Assembly: GCF_030247195.1 (NCBI RefSeq)
Contig: NC_080672.1
Coordinates: 96,420,113 to 96,484,112 of the forward strand
Direction: 5' to 3'
Source of the DNA: Topomyia yanbarensis
Taxonomy: Eukaryota; Arthropoda; Insecta; Diptera; Culicidae
DNA length: 64,000 bases
Position numbers and translations under genes: made by a program. The stretch's first letter is position 1; every line of letters starts with the position of its first letter. Below the pieces are notes generated by a model. It ran no database searches and was not told where the DNA came from. It saw only the letters and a program-made list of their open reading frames with translations. Shown piece by piece: positions 53,065-64,000 of the stretch.

Positions 53065-56000
53065 ATGCTACGAAAAAAAGAGTGGCTATTGGAAATTTGG
53101 AACTTTAAGTCGCTTGGCTTTCAGAGGATCGACCGAATTCTGCTCAACGAATTGCAAACTCGCAACCTCGGGGTCGTAGTATTGCAGAAACTTTGTTCGG
53201 CAGGTGTGAAAAAACGGACATCGAGCAGCCTACCAGATCAGCGGCACAACAAACGAGCTGGGTTTGATAGTGCTGGAGACGATTCGCCTATGCTTGTTCA
53301 AGTAACAGCGAGAGACTGTGTGTAGTGAGAAGCAAAAGTCCGTTTCTTCAAATACCGCATAATAAACGTTCACTGCCTACACAAAACGACAAAGATGCAT
53401 TTTGGGCCGAGCGCTGCTCACGATGGGATAATAAATTGATTTACGGCGACATGAATGCCCAGATACACAGAAAAAAAATATTTTGTAATTTTAAATTTAT
53501 TTTCATGCACATATTTGGAGCAAGAATATCAATGTAAAATTAAGTTCCAACACAAATACACACAACTTGTCGTGCTTTCTGTCAACGATCTTCACAGCCA
53601 CACAAATGTTAGTACAGCACTCGTGAGCATGGACGCCGAGGCTCAACATCTAGCAGCTACGATCGTGCTGCGGAAATACGTGCAGAAGTTGGAGACGGCA
53701 CTACCAACAGAAGAATTGATATGTGTGACTACTCTTGATGGCTGGAGCAAGTTATGGTAGCACAGGTAGCCCCACGGTGTCTTTTTTTAACAACTTTATG
53801 CAAAAAAAATCAGCATCTCTGAAACTTCAGGATATGAAAGAATGGGCTTTCGCCTTTCATTTGAAACCAAAATTAAAATAATCCGTCGGGGGGTCTAGAG
53901 CAACTTTTTTTTTGAAGTTTTTTTTTCGTGAAAATATAGATTTTACAATGGAACTAGTTCATATTTCTGCCCCTAGATGGTGCTTTAGACATTCGAACAA
54001 CACTAAAAGTGAGATTCTGCTAGATTATTTAAATGTCTACAACTTTGCTTCCAACTGAAAACCGATTTGAAATTATCCCGAAAAGTAGTTTAATATTCTA
54101 ACGAATTCTAAGTCTAAACTAGTTTCACAGAAGACCTAGTGGTTTGTCAATTCACAAGCACTCTTTTATTTGCCAAGTAGTTGTGTTTAGTTCAATAGTG
54201 AATTCAGCGGAATTTGAGAGCTTGGAAAGTCTTACCTTTTAACTGAAAATTATAATTCCCTGATACAGGGAACCATTCATATTTTTGGGATGAGAAGTTT
54301 TAGATAAGTGTTGACCAAACTAGTATGATATTAAAATTCTTTTTCATGATGGTAAGTGATTCCTCCCGCAGAAACAGCTTTTTCAATTAGGTATGCCTTC
54401 TTTTTCATTTTTTCGATTATTCTCAGGAATGACTGATAACTATTCTTACTTGAATCTCCTACTCTGTTAGCATCTTCGTATAAAATTGACTTGTCCTGAA
54501 CTTCAACCTTTATATTTGAACAAACTCAATGAAACTTTTAACGCACCATAGCAATATTTCGCGGATTTTATTGCAACGCTTGGTTAAAAACGCTGATTAA
54601 CTGTTATCAAAATTAACTCAATGTGACAAACAATGAACAAAAAACTTTGAGTTTTTGGATCAAGATAATTTTTTTTGGGATATATTCGAGGACTTCTATG
54701 TATATAAGGTTATTGTTGTACTCAAATCATATTTTGTTTTCAAAACATATCGCATAATCTAGGATCAATTTAGCAACGATATCTCGCATAATTGATAGGA
54801 AATGGCCGTAAAATCCAACTTCCACAATATGCTTTGCGGAGAATATTTGAATAAATCATTTCACACTAACCACTAATTTGGACAGTTATTGTTGTGGTTT
54901 GCGTTAAATTAGAAACGGTGTGTCCCAACATTTCGTCTTGAACGGAATTATAATAGTTGAGTTAAGCGATCATAACCTAAATTATACGACGTATGGTCCT
55001 TTCTAAAACACCCGTGTAACAAAACATAAATGTAAGCAAACCCTTGTAACTAAGCAATACCTTCCGATGAATGGTAGTCCCTTCGAACCTATCGGGAAAA
55101 ATTACAAACCAAAAGCACAAATAGTTATCTGGCTCTGTCAAACATCCTAATTGTCAGAAGTTCAATTAGAATTGTCAATGTAATGAATCCCGTCTAATAT
55201 TTTCATGGCACTAAACCCAATTATTTTTTTGATAATGTAATAAGTGCGTGAAAACATACTTCCAAACCACTAGGCCTCGTGTGAAAACTATCTTAGATAC
55301 AACTTTGTTAAAATCTTAAACAACTTTTCCGGATGATTTCAGATCAATTTTTAGTGGTCAACAAACTAGTAGACAATTAAATTTTCTATCAAATTCTCAC
55401 TTTTAATGTTGTTCGAATGTATAAAGCACCATCTAGGGACAGACATATAAACTATCTCCAGTAGTAAAACCTATATTGATACGAAAAAATTTCAAAAAAA
55501 AAAGTTGCTCTGGACCCCCCGACGGATTATTTTGATCTTAGTTTCAAATGAAAGGGGAAAGCCCATTCTTTCATATTCCGAAGTTTCAGAGATGCTGAAT
55601 TTTTTTGCATAAAATTGTTCTAATAAATACACCGTGAGCCCTACTGAGATGAAGAGACGAATACAGCAGAGGCAAGCATGATGCAGCACCGTACGAGGGA
55701 GAACGAGAAACGATGCAGGCAAGCACGGATCAGAAAAAAACTCGGTATTTCACTAGGCACTATACAGGGTGATTTAGAATATTTAAGATGAAGAGATTTT
55801 ACCGGATGATTGTATGGTGAACATGGTGACCGGCGATGAGAACACCAGCAGAGAAATTCAGAGATATATTCTGGCAGGTACTTTGGGCTCGGGTTTTTAG
55901 TCGAACAAGGTACGATACGGTACGAAGCAAACCAGCTACAAATTGTTCATTGAACCGGTTGGCCAATGAGCTATGCAGACCCGTAGTGTGCGGTTAGCCA

Positions 56001-57740
56001 GGTTGACCCCCGCCAAGCTTAGAGGGACGCTGATATTTGCTGTATAAAATAAATAAGGATAAATATTAAAATAAGTAGGGTAAATGCGCTATACACGCTA
56101 AATTACTACTAATTACTAAAGTCTAATTGAAAAAGTAGCACTAAACTGAAATTCCACCAAAAGTATCAAAAGAGTACGCTACAGCCCTATCAGTCCCATC
56201 TCAAATCTAAAGTTGATAGAAGATTAAATAATGAACACCAATGACTTCCAATTGAAATTGTTATAAATTTAACGCTCGCTTTCATAGTTGAATAGCAACA
56301 AAAATGGGACGTATATTTGATCATGGGCATTAAAGCAGCCACCTCCTTAAAACTGTATCAAATATCATGAAGAAAGTTAGATCGTTTATCAGCGAGGATA
56401 TACCCCATTTTTGGTGTTTCTTGAAACGCTGGAAGCTCGTTTTTTGATCTCAAATTTCCAAGGAACTATTTGCTTCGGCTTTGTGTCATCGCTTCCTATA
56501 GCTGTTATATTCGGTCGTTAAATGTTAAATGTTTACCTTTACAACAAATCTCGTTCGACTACAGTTTTTAGGAGCAGTAACAGATGTCTCAAGATGGGGA
56601 TCGTCACAGTCATACTCTTCCTGAGCCAAGAGAGCATATCGATTTTTCGTGGTGAGGCGTAGCTCTCTTTAGTATTTCTGTTAAAAAGTGCTTAGAGCGG
56701 CTTTGAATGGGTTTTAATTCTCTGCGCACTTGCCACTCGCGGTTTTATTGTACAATAGCCTATTTACCTTTATTTAGTACAAAACATGATGCGCGGTACG
56801 AACCTTGATAAAGAACAAGTTCGCCACAGCAATACTGCTAAAGGTCACCCGATACGAGTTTGAAGAGACATACAGTTTTGTCCCGTCCTGTGCAATTGCC
56901 ATTCAAAATCTTCAATCACTGGAGAAAGCGGTCCTTGAAGCAACACCGTCGATCTCAACTATGTGAACCGACATTTAGCTGTTGTTAGTCCGTCATAAAT
57001 CTCCTGAAAAAATGCTCCGGCACTTGGCATCAAGCACCTAACCTCGAAAACAAATCTGTAGTGAAGTTATTTTTAAAATATTTTCAAACTTTAGTAACCT
57101 GTTGGCACTCTATATTAATGGTTTCGATTTTTCGCGTCACTTTCGAAGGAAAATTCCTAATAATTAGTTTTCGTGCCTTTTTATAAAAGTCCACATACTT
57201 CGATATCTTAATTTACTTTATAAACTATGAGCAGATAAGTCATAAAGTAAGTCACGATAAGTGTGCCATTTTCAATTATACACTTAATTATTGGTTGAAA
57301 GTCGAACAGAAAAGGATAGTCAAGTGGCGTTCAGGGCACAAAACTAAGACTCCGCCAAGGGCACCAAAAGACCACGTTACGGCTCTGAGGCTATACAGGC
57401 GAAGTTGCAACGTACCATGGGTGTTTTCGAACGTAAGATGTTGCGAGCGATCCATGGACCGATGCAGTTGGAAGTCAGCATGACAGCATGGCGTATGAAT
57501 GCGAATTGCAACAGTTGTTTGGAAAACTATATATCGTTCACACAACAAAATATGCGAGGCTGTGGTGAGTTGAGCACGTCGTTAAAGTGGCGGACGACAA
57601 CCCGGTAAAAATGGTTCCAATACTAATCCGACTAGCACAAGTAGCCACAACGAGCAAGGTGGGTCGACTAAGATGAAGGGAACCGGCACGGCAATGAACG
57701 GAGTGAGCTAGAGACGACATATTGATACAGCAAAGGACAT
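53065..57740 (+). pseudogene. RTE-like LINE relic, split by a TA-flanked element
   Basis: Endonuclease pieces appear at 53140-53470 (NELQTRNLGVVVLQ, then KDAFWAE and YGDMNAQI), followed by LETALPTEE and TTLDGWSKLW (53700-53757). After the insertion the same frame class continues with HRTRENEKRCRQARIRKK (about 55684-55740). The C-terminal part at 57400-57700 reads MGVFERKMLRAIHGP and EHVVKVADDNPVK. These blocks resemble the endonuclease, linker and tail of RTE-type LINEs. Stops and large gaps show decay. Confidence 0.6.
53769..55641. mobile_element. Long-TIR element flanked by TA, inserted in the RTE relic
   Basis: Arms of about 420 bases are inverted copies: 53769-54190 against 55220-55641. 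The outer ends are GCCCCACGGTGT and, inverted, GGGCTCACGGTGT. TA flanks both (53767-53768 and 55642-55643). The interior of about 1 kb is AT-rich and non-coding. It interrupts the LINE relic between its linker blocks. Confidence 0.75.
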
Positions 57741-58134
57741 GGTGGCATTAGACTGATTGGTACGGTAGGTAATAAGAGAGTTAAAGGAGTTAGTGCCAAG
57801 ATCTCGGTGTTATCAAAAACCAATTGCAATTGTTAATGGTGGAAATTACCAAAAGTTTTCCAAACTGAAAATAAATAAACCGCCGTATAACGTGTGGGAT
57901 ATATTTGCCACAATTAGACAGTGTTAATATAAACATAAGAAAACAACATCAAATTTACTTACGATTACAGCAGTAAGAACCCATTTTTTCTGGTTCCTCA
58001 TTTGTGAGAAATAAAGTGCATATATACCTTTATTCTTGTTTTTGTTAACTTCATTACAGATTTTTTTTTCTCAAAAATAGTTAAGTTATTAACCCTTTTA
58101 CGCCCAACTTTTTTCTAGTGCATGTAGGGTTTCA

Positions 58135-58580
58135 AAACTATTTTTCCTTGAAAACGGGGAGACCAAGAAACACGAAAAGTCTATTGTCAAAAAGATAGGT
58201 GCTTCCATTGCAGTGCTAGAAGCTGCTCAATTTTTACCTTCCAATGCTCAATACAATTCTCCAAGAATATCTACAATAGTCCAATTGCATAGAAAACGTA
58301 GCCAAAGGCAGTCTAAATTGATAAGTTTTATCAGTTTTCAATAATATTGCACCATAACGAAGATAAATGAAAAAAATATTTTCCGTTGTCAACGTAAGCT
58401 GTCCCTGGCAGCACTGCTCCATCGGAATCGAGCCAGACTAATTGCAATAACTTCGCTTCTAGAACTGATCCTTGCAACTGTTATTACTCATTAGTCTTAC
58501 TTGTTTTTGTGAGCAAATCTTGCCTCAATCAAAAGTTATAGCTGTTTGAAAACGTTGTTGCCCACAAACAACATGGGCAT
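58135..58580 (+). repeat. Dispersed repeat family, copy 2
   Basis: Diverged copy of 26085-26540, same strand, inside hAT-like element 3. Ends near CAAACAACATGGGCAT in both. Confidence 0.75.
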
Positions 58581-59473
58581 AATAGATTAATAAAGGATTT
58601 TCTTAAAATAATTTGCGTTTGCACATGCCAAGATTGTTACGTTTGAGGTTCAGGTTCAGATATATATTGTTTTGTTCCGTCAGACCCGTCGTACTTCTGA
58701 TCGTCAACAATTAATCTTCTACAGGCGCCAATACAAAATGAATTCAAAGGTTTCTCCCGCGCTTAACGTTTATCGCGCTAAAGAATAATGATAATCACTA
58801 ATAAATAATTAAATTATGTTGAGCAGCATTTGCCGCCCCCAAATTTTGCCGCTCGGGGCGGCTGCCCCCTACGCCCCTCCTTAGCGCCGCCCGTGATACG
58901 AGGTTCATTATAAATAATTTCAGCAATTGGGAAACGATGTTTGAAAATCGTTCAGTTCACGAATTCCTAATTGTGCGTTCATAAATTTACGGTCGGATAC
59001 TTTTCCATGTAGTTTGGATAAATGAAAAAGGCAAAATTACACCAGTAGAGAGATTAAAACATTTTTTTTTCAATTTAATTCTGCAAAGTTTAACAATTAA
59101 TAATTTACACAAAAATGAAATGTTTACGACCTATTGATGCCGAAAGCTACAGATAATTTTTCCCATGAAATAAAATATATTTCATAAAAAAGGGGAATTT
59201 AACAAAATTTACGATGAACAATTGACAATTTTGCTCTATGAAATAAACTATAATATATTGAGAACTGCTGTTCTACCACACAAAATCAAAACCGTCCATA
59301 ACGTCATGTTCATCCCATGTTCTACAGAATACCTTATTCACATGGGACTGGCTTGCCATTACAGTCAGTACACGGTATGTACACGATCAATTTGCTTCTA
59401 TTAATTCAATTCAATTGACCCGGGACGTATTGGAAATATTTTATCTGTCCAGTTGTTTAAACATCAAAAGGTA

Positions 59474-59481
59474 TATAAAAG
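59474..59481 (+). promoter_or_regulatory. TATA box of GH16 gene D
   Basis: TATAAAAG, 38 bases upstream of the ATG. An inverted GATA site (TTATCT) lies about 30 bases further up. Same layout as gene A. Confidence 0.6.
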
Positions 59482-59518
59482 CCAATCCAACTCTTTATAC
59501 AGGAATACACCGACCAAG

Positions 59519-60816
59519 ATGACATCGAATAGAATGGTCTTGTTGGCAGCTGTTATTCTAGTGAATGTAGTGCAAATATTTTCGCAGTGTATCCGATCCC
59601 CGACTACTGCATCCGGTTGGAAGGCCCCTAGAGGTAAAGTTTGAAGAATTTAGTTTGATGTGTACATCTAGTTCTCACTAAAAAATGGGTTAGGACCATA
59701 TTGTTCCGGCCAGCTAATTTTCAGCGATAACTTCAACACGATCAACCGGGCAGTTTGGGAGCATGAAAATTCTCTCGGAGGTGGAGGGGTAAGTTACTGT
59801 GAACTTTGTTTCCTAACTTTTTGTAATGCTTTCTTTGTTTATAGAATAACGAATTCCAATGGTATTCCGGAGGCGGTCGAAATTCCTACGTGAAAAATGG
59901 ACACTTCTACATTCGGCCAACGCTGACGGCTGACGAGTATGGTAAAAAAATTCCTAACATCTGGAGTGATCAATCTGCACGAGGGCCCACAATATAAAAG
60001 GTCAGTCTCTCTATATTGCATATAACAAAACCAGGCAGAAAAAAACCTAAGTTAACCTATTCCCATAGATGCACTGATCCACCAGGATGGGCCGAACAAA
60101 TTCAGGGATGCTCTCGGAGAGGCAGTCCCGATCGCATTCTCAATCCAGTGCGAAGCGCCCGCGTTCGGACTATAAATGCGTTTGCTTTTAAATTCGGAAA
60201 ATTGGAGATCCGGGCGAAGCTACCGAGTGGCGACTGGATTTGGCCGGCCTTGTGGCTACTCCCTAAGGGCGACATCTATGGATACTGGCCGAAATCCGGT
60301 GAGATAGATCTAATGGAATCACGCGGGAACCGGAACCTACGGTTGAACAATGAAAACATCGGAGTGAAGAAATCATCGTCCTGTTTACATTTCGGTGAAA
60401 ATGCTAACTATCGTAGTTCACAGTGCGGTTCCACCAGCCGGGATGGACTCAACACTAGGTTCAACAATTATCAACTCATTTGGACGAAGAACGTAATGCA
60501 GTTCGGCATCAATAACCAAATTTTTCGAACCGTCACACCCTACGAAGGTTTTTGGAGGCTCGGTGGGTTCAGCTACAACCCTTGGCCTACGGGAACCAAA
60601 ATGGCTCCATTCGACCGGGAATTTTACATACTGATGAACGTAGCAGTCGGTGGAGACTTCTTCCCCGATAACGCCTGGAATCCTCATCCGAAACCCTGGA
60701 GACAAGGCTCCCCGAGTGCGATGACCGATTTCTATAGAGCAAAATCGAATTGGTACAGTACCTGGGGCGAAGAAGCGGCACTACTGATTGATCATGTTAA
60801 GGTTTGGGCGGCATAA
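59519..60816 (+). pseudogene. GH16 beta-1,3-glucanase / GNBP-B-like gene D, frameshifted
   Basis: Exons 59519-59633, 59694-59788, 59845-60000 and 60069-60816 (115, 95, 156 and 748 bases). Exon 3 has 156 bases where genes A, B and C have 155. An A-run after GAGTATGGT is 7 As; gene A has G plus 5 As. The reading frame then meets TAA at 59995 (codon 121), before the catalytic region. All splice sites and the rest of exon 4 are intact, including GEIDLMESRGN and CAG at the position of gene A's stop. It is about 98% identical to gene A in exon 4 protein. A polyadenylation signal AATAAA is at 60835-60840. A sequencing error in the A-run is the main alternative. Confidence 0.85.
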
Positions 60817-60840
60817 TATGTAAATGAATGGTAAATAAAG

Positions 60841-61270
60841 TAAACATTATATTCTCACATATTTTAGTATATGATTTGAAACTTAACAAATGCAAAATCA
60901 TTAGTGCCGTATAAATAATTACGTTTCACTAATCACGCTTAGCAGTGAACGAAGACATGTAATCGATAAGAGGGACTAAAGATACTGATCATGATGGCGA
61001 TTAATCCGTTCATCAGACGAACAATAAAATTTGGTGCTATAAAATGGTGGATAGAGTTACGAAAACAAACGATGTCTGCTAAACTGTTGGCTTATCGCAT
61101 TGCAGGGAGCATTCCACAGTGAATAGCGTTCCCATTGAGCAACCCAGACATCAAATCAGATCCAAAATTGCATGACTATAAAAGCTTAAATTGCCCAAAT
61201 GAAGCATGTAAACTTCCAGTCGGCTGCACTCCCATTGAGATCGATAAGGAAGAATTTTGCATTTCACGGG
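60841..61270. other. 3' flank of gene D within arm D
   Basis: Matches the inverted flank of gene A (26585-27120). No gene. Confidence 0.6.
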
Positions 61271-61272
61271 TA

Positions 61273-62598
61273 GGGGACCTCGGGGCAAGTCCGACACCTT
61301 AAGCGCAATATTTTTTCTAAAATTCCACAAAGCTCCTAAAATTTTATATTCTGTGCATAATCCTTGTTTAGGTGGTTCTTAACAAAATATAATTTTTTCA
61401 GCGTTTCAAAAAATTGAATTCATTAAAAATTATTGGTAGCCAAAAAATGGAGAAAAACGACATTTTAAAAACGCTGCGGGTAAGACCGACACCCCAAAGG
61501 GGCAAGAGCGACCCCCTTTTAAACTTTCTTTATGTCCAATTTTTTCCATTAAAAATGTATTGTGTATGTGTGATAAAGTGTAATTATGTGTATATGAGTA
61601 TGTGTGATGCAAACGCATGCTTTCTGTAGTTTCATCGCGTAGCAAGAGGAAGAGCATTCGTATGCGTGGTGTTATGAATAAATAGTGTTTAACGCATGGT
61701 TTATATTATGGTACGGGTTTTCTCAAGTAATTCTTTCGAGCTTAATTGCCACTTGTATAGCCATTCTAAGTAGGAAGAGCTGTTCTGCAAACAGATTATA
61801 TACGCTATTACTAGGACTCATTCACTTAAAAGTGACGCACGCTTCGTAGTAAGCTATCCGGTTCGTGTTGTGATTTTTCGGAATACTGTTGATCAATAAT
61901 CCGGCGGTCAATGAAAATTTTTCATCAATATCATTTCAATATCTCATATTAGATTATACTTTTCGTTTCTGTTTGTAATATAACTATGAATCACGTTCAA
62001 TTTAATTCCTAATTTTTTTGGTCGGCTTTTAGACAATACTGATCAATAAAGACAAAAAAAAACATAGTTTTTGTGTATTTCAATTATTAACATGACGTAA
62101 TTATAGTATAATTGAACACAACAAATATACCCAGTCGTTTGTATCGATTCAAAAACGAACCCAATCAACTAAACACCGTGTCGGTCTTACCCCACCCAAA
62201 ACTGTCGGTCTTACCCCAACAGCGCACATTTTTGTTAAATGCTCAATTAACAGTATTGAAATACTCAAACTTATCTTCAATACACTCAAATAACGATATG
62301 GAGAGTAGAATAGTATGTGTGACACAAAAACTGGTCATTTTCAAAGCTTTTGTGCTATTGAAACCTTAAAATGTATCAACTAAAAATAACATCCAAGCGC
62401 GCATCAACTTTGCTTTCGCTTGTTTTGTTTATTTTGTTGACGTTTAATGAATCCATACGGCATCGATGTGTATCGAAATGCCTAAAATAATCGTACTAAT
62501 AATATCTTGTCATTATTGTATGATTTAGAATTTGATAACTAGGAAAAGTCGTGGGGTGTCGGGCTTACCCAGGGTGTCGGGCTTACCCCCAGTTCCCC
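61273..62598. mobile_element. TA-flanked inverted-repeat element with a preserved empty site
   Basis: Ends GGGGACCTCGGGGCAAGTCC and, inverted, GGGGAACTGGGGGTAAGCCC. TA lies on each side (61271-61272, 62599-62600). Arm A has the uninterrupted site CACGGGTAAGTGG (minus strand, near 26595-26610) with a single TA, so insertion happened after the duplication or on one haplotype. A GTCGGxCTTACCCC phrase recurs inside in both orientations (about 61287, 61479, 61499, 62180, 62203, 62556, 62572). There is no transposase. It is organised like the element at 15554-16928. Confidence 0.85.
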
Positions 62599-62944
62599 TA
62601 AGTGGAGCACGACTCTGGCACACCCGGATATGGATGGTATGCTAATTCTAAACATTTGTTAACCCCTTCATGCCTATGTTGTTCGTAGGCTCCTTTGTTA
62701 CCCGAAATTAAACACCACTTATATTTTTATATTTCACCGTTTATTATTGTTCGTTTACATCTAAAATCTATGCCCAAGTAAATTGCGTTGCGACTGTCGC
62801 GTTCGGCATCCTCCTTTTCACTGCTCGCTTTCCATGGCGTGTTGTACCTTCTGCTCATTCTCTCTCTCTCGCATCCATAGATAACTCTCTTCAAAATGTG
62901 TTCGTTACACGCAAAAGTATATTTAGTCAAAACCCTACATTGTA

Positions 62945-63360
62945 TATGGACAACAACGTTTTTAAACAGCTATAACTTGCTAACAAAAACAAGTAAGGCT
63001 AATAAATGTGACTATTGCCTTTCATATGAATAATAATAATAGTTACAAGGATCAGCTCTAGAACTGAAGTTATTCCATATAGTCTGATTGGATTTCGAAG
63101 CAGCAGTGCTACCAGGAACACGTTACGTTGATGACGGAAAATGAATTTGTTTATATATCTTCGTTATGTTGCAATATTATTGAAAACTTATCAATTTAGA
63201 CTGTGTTTGACTACGTTTTCCACGCTAGCGGACTATTGCAAAAATTCTAAGAGAATTGTATTAAGCATTGCAAGGTAAAAAATGAGCAGCTTCTAGCACT
63301 GCACCTATCTTAATGAAAAAAATGCTTTTCGTGTATCTTGACCCCACCGCACTATGGTCC
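62945..63360 (-). repeat. Dispersed repeat family, copy 3 (in arm D)
   Basis: Inverted copy of 26085-26540. Confidence 0.75.
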
Positions 63361-63784
63361 CAAAGCTGTATTTAGGAAGACAAAACTGTTTGCGCCCAAA
63401 TCGTTGGTTTTAGATATATAGTAAGTTCGGCAAACTTTCTTAAAACTTTCTGGCCATTTTTTTATATGAGTTGAATTAGGGTGGTCCTTGTGGTTCGGGT
63501 GTTCAAAGTATCAACTTTTTGGATATGTAAAATTCAGCTATATAATGTTCCACAAAGTTATAACTCAATCAAATTTAAACAACTTTTCTGAAGAAACTAT
63601 ATGGCTATCTCTAATGGTTCATGTGTTATGATTTTTGCAATATTTAAGGTAGGGTGGCTCTTGAAAATTGGTTTTCTATTAATATCTTTTCATGTGTTAA
63701 TTTTCGCAAATACTTTGTTCTAGAGGTTTTTAGAACTTTTGCAAATGCACATTTTTGCTGAAGAAATGAAGTTTCTATCTTTTT

Positions 63785-63897
63785 ACATTTCTTATAAAAG
63801 AAATGTATAGAATTCGCTCAAACTTTCAAGATTATTTCCGAGGCCCGGAGGGCCGAGTCTTATATACCAATCGACTCAGCTCGACGATTTGGGACAA

Positions 63898-63952
<55 letters not shown>

Positions 63953-64000
63953 AACGGACAAATTCTCATTCGTGTTTCTCAGCAATGGCTGAACCGATCT
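63785..64000 (+). repeat. Dispersed element with an internal (GT)n microsatellite
   Basis: Starts at the arm D breakpoint with ACATTTCTTATAAAAG. It carries GAGGCCCGGAGGGCCGAG, a (TG)n run at about 63901-63950, then ATGTAACGGACAAATTCTC, and runs off the window edge. The phrase style is that of a high-copy insect repeat, but the family is not identified. Confidence 0.55.

Larger units (their letters stand above)
51697..58895. mobile_element. hAT-like element 3 (7.2 kb, nested insertions) with perfect 8-bp target duplication
   Basis: The left end is CAGTGGCGGCGATAG with GACGCTCGGGGCAAA just inside. The right end, inverted, is CACGGGCGGCGCTAAG with GCCCCGAGCGGCAAA inside. ATACGAGG flanks both sides (51689-51696 and 58896-58903). 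The large size comes partly from nested elements at 52361-52916 and 53065-57740 and a dispersed repeat at 58135. No hAT transposase is seen. Confidence 0.85.
59275..63783 (+). repeat. Inverted segmental duplication, arm D
   Basis: Inverted partner of 25658-28729. It is longer because it carries a 1326-bp TA-flanked element (61273-62598) and a further insertion of about 255 bases near 62687-62941, neither present in arm A. It also has a deletion of about 50 bases just after gene D and one of about 25 bases near 62970. Confidence 0.9.

Noticed and set aside
1..64000. CRISPR array, phage defence island or other prokaryotic system
   Set aside because: Introns, signal peptides, LINEs and SINEs show a eukaryotic insect genome. 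The tandem arrays have no spacers.

Overview
The window looks like an insect chromosome segment, most probably a mosquito (Culicidae, perhaps culicine). The reasons are inference from content: four small secreted GH16 proteins of the mosquito GNBP-B / beta-1,3-glucanase type, two tandem insect acidic-type lipases with 51-58 bp introns, I-clade and R1/Waldo-like LINEs, tRNA-derived SINEs and very dense nested transposons in AT-rich DNA. There is no bacterial or viral gene organisation, no CRISPR and no operon. Two runs of exactly 500 N (230-729, 28730-29229) are scaffold gaps.

Layout. 1-150 holds the C-terminal end of an unrecognised protein. About 730-6740 is an apparently intact I-clade LINE with both ORFs open. 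6910-11633 holds LINE wreckage: an I-clade tail and a decayed R1/Waldo-like element that ends at an (ACAY)n microsatellite. 11926-14651 holds two tandem intact lipase genes, each with TATA box, initiator and a phase-1 intron in the signal peptide region. 15140-24453 is nested mobile DNA: an I-LINE relic split by a TA-flanked inverted-repeat element, an R1 relic, and a Ty3/Gypsy relic split by a 4.0 kb hAT-like element that itself carries a SINE, a foldback structure and a LINE relic.

25658-63783 is the most interesting part. Four GH16 genes are arranged A(-) B(-) ... C(+) D(+). A and D lie in near-identical inverted arms (25658-28729 and 59275-63783). B and C are intact, clearly diverged paralogues with the same four-exon structure. 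A and D are almost identical to each other, yet each is broken by a different lesion: an in-frame TAG in A exon 4 and a +1 frameshift in D exon 3. Arm D also carries a 1326 bp TA-flanked transposon whose empty site is preserved in arm A.

Between the arms lie an 18-bp minisatellite with a 360-bp higher-order repeat (31.1-32.7 kb), pyrimidine-rich degenerate repeats, a 1.48 kb (TTACTTG)n array (36.7-38.2 kb), two copies of a retroposon with a (CGCAA)n tail and 20-25 bp target duplications, two copies of a LINE-like element consisting only of ORF1 plus a 3' tail, and two further hAT-like elements (3.75 and 7.2 kb) with perfect 8-bp target duplications. The largest encloses an RTE-like LINE relic split by a long-TIR TA element.

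Functionally the host genes fit a secreted digestive or immune-recognition set (beta-1,3-glucan and lipid hydrolysis). The conserved GATAAGATA element just upstream of the TATA box in GH16 genes B and C suggests common, possibly gut GATA-factor control. All coordinates and structures were read by eye from the sequence; family names rest on recognised motifs and no database search was run.
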